In this document: positions 55,781-64,000 of the stretch, piece after piece
Position numbering within the stretch: position 1 is the stretch's first letter
Layout: the number at the start of each line of letters is the position of its first letter
Source: Malurus cyaneus samueli
Lineage: Eukaryota > Chordata > Aves > Passeriformes > Maluridae
Direction: 5' to 3'
DNA length: 64,000 nt
Assembly (NCBI GenBank): GCA_009741485.1
Contig: CM019228.1
Span: 9,872,696-9,936,695, forward strand
Notes under the pieces: model-generated
Seen by the model: the letters and a program-made list of their open reading frames with translations, nothing else
Told to the model about the DNA's origin: nothing
Databases searched by the model: none
Position numbers and translations under genes: made by a program

Positions 55781-58700
55781 GTTTTCGTTACACTCCAGTA
55801 AGCCTCCTCTCCAAGGGAGACCTATTTCATTTCTTCATTAAGGGCTTTCTTGCTGATGATTCCTCCCATGCTGTCCTCCTGGCTCTTGGGTCACAGGAGG
55901 ACCTGTAAAACATTTGCTGTTCCAAGGGGTGCAGGATGCAATGTTCCAGATCAGTGTTTCTGTGGCAAGTGGGGATTCAGATAATATGACCATACTGTGC
56001 TTACAGGAATAGCACTGACTGGGGGGAATAACTGTGGGAAAACTTTCCAACTCCCCAGCTCTCACTGGGAGTGAGACAACACCACAGGCTGAGGGATGGG
56101 GTTAGTGACTGGAGCGTTATCTGGATAATCAGTAGTGTTTAGCATTGACATCTTGTTTGAACATGTGTACAATTCACCCTACTGCCATTGTAATGGACAA
56201 GTGTTGCTTTTTATTACAATTTCCAGTCTCTCTTGCCAGCAGAAATCACTGCAGGGAGCTGTGCAGGGGCTCTACTTGCATAACATTCAGTAATCAGTCA
56301 GAATTTCAGCTGCTCAACCACCATGTGTTTCTGCTGGGCTTCTTCCACAAAGTTCCTGTGTCTTGGAGGCGAAACTATTGAAATGCTCAATTCCTCATCC
56401 TTCAATTCAAGCCAGATCATCATCATCAAAATTAACAAAGCAATTGCTCTTTGACACACAGCTCTAAAGTTAAACATCCTTATTATTCTCTGAAAAATTT
56501 AGAGTGTAGCATAAAGTTGACGATATCTCTCAACATATAAAACTGCTGTTGTTAGGGTGTGCTAAGCCCACTCAGTGATACCATATCTAGATTAAGTTTT
56601 TTCAACTTATTATAACGGTTCCCAAGCTGTCACTTTGTCAGTCAAGGCAAAAATCCTGTTCCTGGAGTTGGAAATGTATTCTGTGTTCCTCTACAGCATA
56701 TGCCTATTTTCTAGAACAACCTCCTCTGTTCACAGCCTCCTGTGAGTATTTGTTTAGGGCTATTGATCATCATAAATGATGACACATATTGTGTCATGTT
56801 TGTAAAGCTGGTGGATCTGGATACTACAAGGTGAAACTTGTGAGTTTGTTCCTTTTAAACTATCTCTTTATCTTATTTCAAACCCTCAGTTCCTCTAACT
56901 TTGTATTTTTTCAGTATAAGTGTTCTATTTCTCATTTTTTATTTTGTTAAATACATTGCCTACAGGTGAGAAGCCCTATTTTATTAGTGTGCTTTTCTAA
57001 TATATTGCATCAGAGACTATTATCTTGCATTAGAAATACTGGAAATTATACATAAAGTATATGTTGAAGTTTTAGTTATAAATACAGTAATAGTATTTAA
57101 AGAATTATGTATCTAGTTATTATAGTCTTGCTTGTCATGGTATTTTTATTTCAACTTTGTCAATAGTCCTCAAAATTTCAAGCCAAGGATAGTAAATTAA
57201 AGTGGTAATGAACTTTGGAACTATATTAATAAAATTATGCAGTCTGTTAGGTAGAAGAGGATACTAATTTATGAACCAATAGATACTACTGGCCTGAAAG
57301 CTTCAGCCAATTATTACAGCAATGGTACAGGCAAGTTTCCTTTTAGGTGTCTTTAGGTGTATCTAAAAGAAATAAATCTAATTGACAGTTTCCCAAGGAT
57401 CAATTAGAATTTTAATTCATTGTGAGTAATTTGGATTTGCTTGCTTCAGATCAAATTATCTGATATTAAATACATATTAGCATCTGACAGCAACAGTTTT
57501 ATCAACATGATTTGCCAATAAATGATAACTTATTTTAATACTGATTTCTACCACATCGTTGGAGTGAGGATAATGCAGACTGGAAGTTATCCACAGTGAC
57601 AGAAATAGCGTCAGTACCACTGAGAAAGCAGCATGTTGGGTTTTCTCTGTCACTTGTCTTTTTTACTTAGTTGATGACTGAGACCAATAAGCCTTTCCAT
57701 CACTGGAAAAGTCTGACAGATATGACTGGTGTCTTTCAGCTGGAAAACCAGTATCAAACTTTTCTTTGCATTCTGTGTTGTACCAACCTTCCTACCTGTG
57801 TTGCCATTTGTTCAAGTCTAGGGCTTGCTGTGCCTCTGGCGCAGTAAACCATACCCTTGCCACTACCCTTAAATGTTTTTCAGTCTCCTATTTACTCATA
57901 TATCTAGTGTCTATAATCCTTTAATAGTGACAGGCTTATCAGTGTAATCTCTGAATTTTACCTGGATATCCCTTGCCCTATTTGTTGTTTTGTTTTTTAA
58001 TTGCACATAAGATTATGTCTAGCATGGTACTCATATGCCATCATCCAATTTAATAAATATTTTATTTCCTTTCAATCTAACACATATTCATTTCCCACTG
58101 CAACACTGAGCTTTTCTCCTATGAACAGTTCACTGGAGGTGCCACTGAAAAGGTCTCTTCTGTGTTCTGTAAGCTCTGCTGCTGCTTGCAAAATGTGCAA
58201 AGCTGATCCATGACATTTCTGGCGTCTTCTTCCACATGCCAAATATTTTCTTAGTTCATCCTGGTTATAATAGATAACGTAGTTATCTTTGGTCTTTGAG
58301 CTAAATGTGCTTACATCTCTCAGATCTCTTGTATGGCTTATTTTGTGTTTTCATGGAGTTTAGATCTGACTTGCACTTAATTCTGGACTGGATGATTGCC
58401 AGAAGCTGGTTCTTTGACCTTCTACCAGTCTTGAAAATTTTCAGCGTGAATCAATTCCCTATTAAGAGGACAGACCCTCATTTGAATTTTCTGAAAAAGT
58501 CTTGGGAGAGACACCCTTAGTAATCATTGAAAAGGTAAGAATCAGCCAGGTACATGCATTTCTTCAGCTCCACTTTCTTTTCTTGTAATATTTGCCTAAA
58601 GAAAATAAATCTTTACATTTCATTTTTATGCGAAGTGCACTATCTGATAGTGTATATGGATTTCTAAGGGGTTTTCACTGCCAGAATTGACTGGAACCTC

Positions 58701-59726
58701 TTAAACATTTCAAATGCATCAAAATTGAGTATTAAGAAAAATAAAGCTTCTGATTGTCTTCCTTTTTGCTGGCATACATGGCTTTTAGATAAACATGGAT
58801 TTATAGCACATACACATGCAATTTATGTTTTCCCAATTGCCTCCTGTATTTCCAGACTTTCAGCTCTTCTGGGTATCTTGGTGGCTTCTTCTTTTCCATG
58901 GAAGTTATACTCCTTGGCATCTTTTTATTCCTGATGCCATATGGCATTCCTTAATCCCTCTGCCCCAAAACTGCTTTCAAAGTTATTCCTTATTAGTGAC
59001 GCATTTCCAGCTGTCTCTGCTTAACCCAATGAAAGCTTTTGCTGTGTCCCTGATCCTGAGCCTGGGCAACTGAACTACTTACAGTTACAGTAGCCAGGGC
59101 TGTGCCTTGGGAGGGAACATGCTCCTTGTAGTAAAACTCATGGTGTGGGAATGGCACATTGGTAGAGGGGGTCAGACTCCAGGTCTTTCCAAGAGGAGAA
59201 TACCTTGTAAGTAAGAAATATGTTCAAAATGCAGCCAATACAGTTTGCCTGATTAAAGTATATTACAACCTGGTATTTCTGTAAAACACAATGAAACTGT
59301 CAGAGTAATTGTTCCCATGAGAATCACAGAGAAGTGGCCTGGGGTCCCAAAATAAATACCTTTAGGGCACTTCCTTGAGATAATGTTGGTTTTTTTTTTA
59401 AAGAATCAATCTTCAGAAAATAAATCTAATAAGCTTCAGTGTGTTTATGTAGCATTGAGCCCTGTAAACAGGGCTCATTCTTCTTGGCCACTGCCAGGTG
59501 TGAGTTGCTGACATTGCCACTGAATGACAAAAGCACTGAGTGGGATTTCTGTTTTCACATGCTCTTCCAGGACAGCCATATAGTGTGGCCACAGGGTGTA
59601 AATGAGCAGTTGTTTTCCCCGTCTTGTGCAGATACTTTCTGTCAGAGGGCACATTGCTGTGCAAGAATCTTTAGGCTGCACTCCTAGGTTTTGTCCTTTT
59701 TTCCTCTGCACAAGTAGTTGCTGCTG

Positions 59727-59768
59727 CTATTATTATTAATATTATTATTATTATTACTACTACTAATC
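59727..59768. repeat. (TTA)n / (CTA)n microsatellite
   Basis: A TTATTA tract with one TTAATA interruption ends in ACTACTACTA. It is preceded by GCTGCTGCT. It is a trinucleotide simple repeat of about 40 bases. Confidence 0.9.
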
Positions 59769-62532
59769 AGTATTGTAGCATGATGCTGCAGCTCTATTCG
59801 CCTTCTTCTAAGATGCTGTTTCTGCCACAGCCTTTTCTGCCTTTTCTGCCTTTGATCACAACCAAGAAAATGGCTTTGACATTGTATGTATTCCCCTAGC
59901 CCACTGCAAAGTCCTAATCCTTCTAATAGCTGCAGGTCTTCAGTTTAAGTCTTTTATTAATATTCAATCTTAATTGTAAAGCACTTCAGTTATATCCAAA
60001 AGCCTGTCTTACATAACAGTCTTATCCACATTTGAGTCCCTCAGAGCTGGAGTGTCAGGAAAAACCTCTGTTTGATCTGCCTAGTCTGTCATTAGTTCTC
60101 ATGCCTTTAATGCACAAACCCATTGGAAATTAACAACACGTTTCAATTGTCTAAGATCAGACAATGTATATTATAAAATATTTTATATTATTAGAAAGAG
60201 TACGACTTGCTGTCATGTACACATTTAAATGGTGTCATGAGCAGAGTCTCTGTAAAGTCTTCTGGGAATTCTTGTTTGCAGCTTTAAATCATCTGGAAAG
60301 TGAAAGAAGCTATAGGAAACTGAGGTAATTAAGACATTTCATAAAGTGCCAGTGTTGATAAGATCCTACTATGCCTTAGGTTTTCCTCAGCTGGGTAAAC
60401 AGATGAGAGCACCTGGAAACTGGGAACTACTTGTTTCCTCACAGTGGATATCCCAGAAAGTTGCCAAAAAGAAATAAAGAAGAGATGGTTTTGCTAATCA
60501 ATAATAAATTTTTTATTATGGTTTTTAAGATTTTAATTAATGGTAATTGATCATTCCCTTTCCTCTTACACTTTCAGCTATTTTAGGCAATTGCCAGCCC
60601 TTCCCAATGTTTATATATTTTGGTAAATATATACACACTAAAACTGGCATATTTAGAATATGAACATCCATGTTTACTTAGGATGTTTTTTAGAGAATTG
60701 ACTCAGCTCAGACATACGTTGTTCAGATTGAACAATGCCCAAAGTGTAAAGATAGCTCAAGTGAGTTAGCCTTTTCAGTAAACTAATGCAGAAAACACAG
60801 TTTTAAAACACTTTGATGTTACTAATAAGCAGATAAAAGAGAGATGTAAACTTGGGCTTCAGACAGCTAATATTAACATCTCCTTAAAACCTGCCTCGAA
60901 AGACAAAGGAGACAACAGCACATGTCCACAGTTTGTATTTAGAAGTCATATCCAGAGACAGATTTCTGTTTCCTCCAGCTTCTGTACATGCTGTGTTAAA
61001 AGATTTTTAGAAGCCTGCAACACTTTGTCCTTTGTATCTGAACAGAGACTCTTAAATCCAAAAGCCTGAGAACCCCTTTGGAAAGTGGGTGTTACTGCCT
61101 GCATTTCACATGGAAAGGAACTAACTAAGCCACAGTGCAGTAAAGCTGAAATCCCTGTAGGAACTCTTCATTGGAGGGGAGAATACCAGAATTTATCATT
61201 CGTGATGCAAGCAAAATTATGGACAGTCAGGGTGGTCATTAACTCACTGGTTCTCTGCTTACACAGTGGTGTATGCTGACTGCCTGAAAACTGCAAAGCT
61301 GATTTTTTTTTACTGCACAGATAAAACTATTTCTTTTTTATAAGTTAATTTGATATATTAATAATTACAAAACAGAAATGCTTCTCTAGATGTTAAAATG
61401 AATTGTTGGAAATTATAAAACCCTACATTATTCAATATAATTTGATAATTTTACTGAGATGTTTTTAGATCCACTACCAAAACACAGCACACCTCTGAAA
61501 TGAGGAATACAAAGCATTTTGCAATGAACTTATTTGTACAGTTGACAAAACACTTTATCCGAAATTGAAAGATAATTTAGGCAGGGTGATAGTACCTAAA
61601 CAGTAATTTTGTTCAAGACATCAGGTCTTTAATTATTGAAAAAGAATAAATTAGAACTCCAATATAAGGAATTCTCAGTGCCTTTGTCTAGTTTCTTGTG
61701 CCAGTGTCATGGGTAGCAGCATCTTTCCCCTCTCCCTCCATGAGCCTGCTGGCTCAGCAGGGAGGTGGGCATGCTTGGAGCTGTTTCAGCTGCCGCTAAA
61801 ACAAGGTATCCATTGGCATGCGAGGGCTGTTATTCCTCTGAAGGGGACTACTGGCTGTTAACAGTAACCTGACCATATTTTGTAACTCATACAGCTTTGT
61901 TTTTATAAGCCAGATGTGCCAAACCCTGTCTCTCCCTCAAGCTATATTCTACTTATAACTGTGCTGGTTATGTACCAGTATCAATGTTCATTAAATAAAA
62001 TATCTGAGAGAGAGCAGCTCTATGCTCTCCAGCTGCCCTGGAGATAATGATTCACTCCAGTTGATCCCAAATGAATTTCAACTCACTATAGTTATTTCAT
62101 ACTCTTGCCTGTTTGTTGTATAACTGTGTTTATGTTGTATAACTGAGTTGTTCTGTGACATATTGAGTTGTTCAGCTCATATTTTAGTTGGTGGCACTGA
62201 AAGAGTCAAAGGATGAAAGCAGCACCTACTTTTATTTTGATTTCCCAGATGCATCAAAAGTGGCAGAATAAAATATGAAGATGGATGTATTATAATCTTG
62301 ATACGCCTTAACATTCTTCCCACTGGAAAATAACCCTCTCCCAAAATAAATACAGGAGGTTTTCTTTGCCAGGAGACTGGCCCAAGATCAGGCTGCCAGG
62401 CAATGAGCAAGCAATAGCAATTTATTCAGCTTTGTCCATAAACTACTTCCAACCCAGATTGCAAGTATCTGGCCTTCACTGCTGTTCTCTTTTCCATCCT
62501 GAACTAATTCTTTAGGCAGCTGATAAATAACC

Positions 62533-62538
62533 TTTTTT

Positions 62539-62567
<29 letters not shown>
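62533..62567. repeat. Poly(T) tract
   Basis: T-rich run of 35 bases with one C (TTTTTTC followed by 28 T). No SINE- or retrocopy-like body adjoins it on the 5' side of the antisense strand as far as I can see. Confidence 0.9.
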
Positions 62568-62570
<3 letters not shown>

Positions 62571-64000
62571 CTGGCAAAGATTAAATGTTCCTAGTTGGAA
62601 AAAAAAAGGCAGGCTTTTTACCTGATAATCAGGGATCCTTTTTAATGCAGCTGAAGAGTCCACCTGTCTCTCTAAAAAGCAGCCATAATCCTGTAGTCCA
62701 GATCACATTTCAGAAAGAGATGACTCCATCACATACGTAGTTTATTGTGCTTGTAAAACATCTGCATAAGCTTGCTAAAAGCTTTGTTCTTACCAAAGAA
62801 CTTTGCTCAGGTCTTCTGAAAAGTGGAAAATTATGAAGTGATTTAATTTTCTCCCTCTTAAGTTAATTTTTGTTCTCAATATAATCCAAAGACAAGCAGA
62901 CCAATTGAACATTCCTTTTATATTTACTATTTGGCATATTATCATTTGCTATGATAATATAAATTTATGTCTTGAGAGTGTGTCCTATGGAGAGACTAGT
63001 GCTACCAGTTTTGCTGCAGTGATTTTCAGAGGTTTGGGCATTTTTTTCCTAGAACTTGTACTCAGACCTCTCTTTTAATGTGCTTCCTGCCTGCCTTGTG
63101 GTTCACCTCCACTTGCACAGCAGTGCTTTCTACAGAGATGTGACTGTGAAGTTGACTGTAGTTTGGCAACAGAGATGTCTGATTTGAAAGAGGTGACATT
63201 TGCCAGCCGTGGGCTCTACAACTGCAAAGCTGAGCCAGCTGTATCAGCTTAATTAATTGCATTCCTAGCTGTGTGAACTGTGACTGAGACTCAAAAATGG
63301 TGTGTAGGAAGGAGGTAGGGTGAGGAGTAATTCCAGGAAAATTATTTACTTTTGTTACATGCCTGAAGTAGGGAAGGTTGGATCTTCTATAGGAGTATGG
63401 TTAAAATTAGGCCACACATGGTAGCTCAGGGAGCCCAGTTGTATCTGCCCCATTGAAAAGCAGAATTTCTGTTACATCTTCTTCATGTTATTTAGTTTTA
63501 CAAGCTAAGAAAGGGTTGGGACATCTCTGTGAAATGTGGCCTCTCATGTGCCAAAAACATGGAGCTGTAGAGGAAAGCTCAGGTCTATGCCCTCACAAAT
63601 GTATCAGAGTGAAAAGGTTTGGAAACAATTCCCTTCTTCCACACTGATGATTGCACTTACCTTGTTTTCCCACTATAAGCTTTGTGGGCACAGCCTGGCC
63701 CTCTGGCCAGTCCTGTGTTTTCACATTAAAATATATAGGGAGCTTCACCTTTGTCCCTACACACTTCTTCTGACCCTTACCTCTCCATTATCTGGCTTTT
63801 CTACAACTGTGTTTTTCCTGTCATTCAGCCATTTCTCTTGTGGACTATTATTTTTGTTCCACTGCCCTTCATCCTCTTTTCCCATTCCTGTAGGCTTATT
63901 ACAGGATCACACTGCAGCCTTTCCACCTTCAATGCTATTTGACCACAGAAAACAGTGACTTCCAATCTATTTGCCACAAAGGGAAGTTCTCTCTTTGCAA

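Larger units (their letters stand above)
40068..64000. other. 24 kb AT-rich region without recognised exons or CR1
   Basis: I looked for homologous coding segments, CR1 phrases, LTRs and RNA genes and found none. Open frames are short and do not resemble proteins that I know. It may be a long intron of the gene whose first exon could be at 39870-40067, or intergenic DNA. Simple repeats are noted separately. A few islands look different from their surroundings, with isolated CpGs and homeodomain-type AT motifs, and are listed as possible conserved elements. Confidence 0.5.

Overview
The window reads as nuclear DNA from a bird. The repeats I can recognise are CR1-type LINE fragments, genes have GC-rich CpG-island first exons with GT-AG introns, and the gene order DYNLL1(+) - COQ5(-) - RNF10(+) - POP5(-) is the vertebrate order known from human 12q24. 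I cannot name the species.

Layout. 1-1080: intergenic, with an A/C-rich tract and a CR1 fragment. 1080-3480: DYNLL1 copy 1 (LC8 dynein light chain, 89 aa, intact). 3500-8502: COQ5 on the minus strand, seven coding exons, tail to tail with DYNLL1 copy 1. 9250-10010: CR1. 10180-13440: a second intact DYNLL1 gene. 13300-16120: a mosaic of broken pieces, namely a decayed copy of the RNF10 promoter, an old DYNLL1 pseudogene, a 0.7 kb stretch of unknown nature, a recent DYNLL1 pseudogene (promoter, intron 1, broken start exon, 3' end) and a displaced piece of DYNLL1 intron 2. 16430-35690: RNF10, 17 coding exons, 802 codons plus stop, RING E3 ligase, with a large CR1 in intron 1 and a short one in intron 13. 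37070-38559: POP5 on the minus strand, five coding exons, 166 aa. 38770-39345: CR1. 39426-39440: a CTCF-like motif. 39459-39775: a G-rich minisatellite. 39870-40067: a possible first coding exon of an unidentified gene. 40068-64000: AT-rich DNA in which I recognise no coding exon or interspersed repeat.

The known genes are housekeeping genes that do not form a pathway together. DYNLL1 is a dimeric hub for dynein and many other complexes, COQ5 methylates the ubiquinone ring in mitochondria, RNF10 ubiquitinates 40S ribosomal proteins, and POP5 is a protein of RNase P and RNase MRP. They sit in alternating orientation with close tail-to-tail ends.

The most unusual content is the DYNLL1 family. 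One copy sits in the ancestral place. A second intact copy lies beyond COQ5, and two broken copies are interleaved with a duplicate of the RNF10 promoter. The two intact genes differ by seven synonymous and no amino-acid changes in exon 3, and by one amino acid (Ser21 to Ala) in exon 2. Their GC-rich intron 1 is almost identical while intron 2 has diverged, which suggests gene conversion. All promoter-bearing copies keep an RFX X-box-like palindrome followed by two CCAAT boxes.
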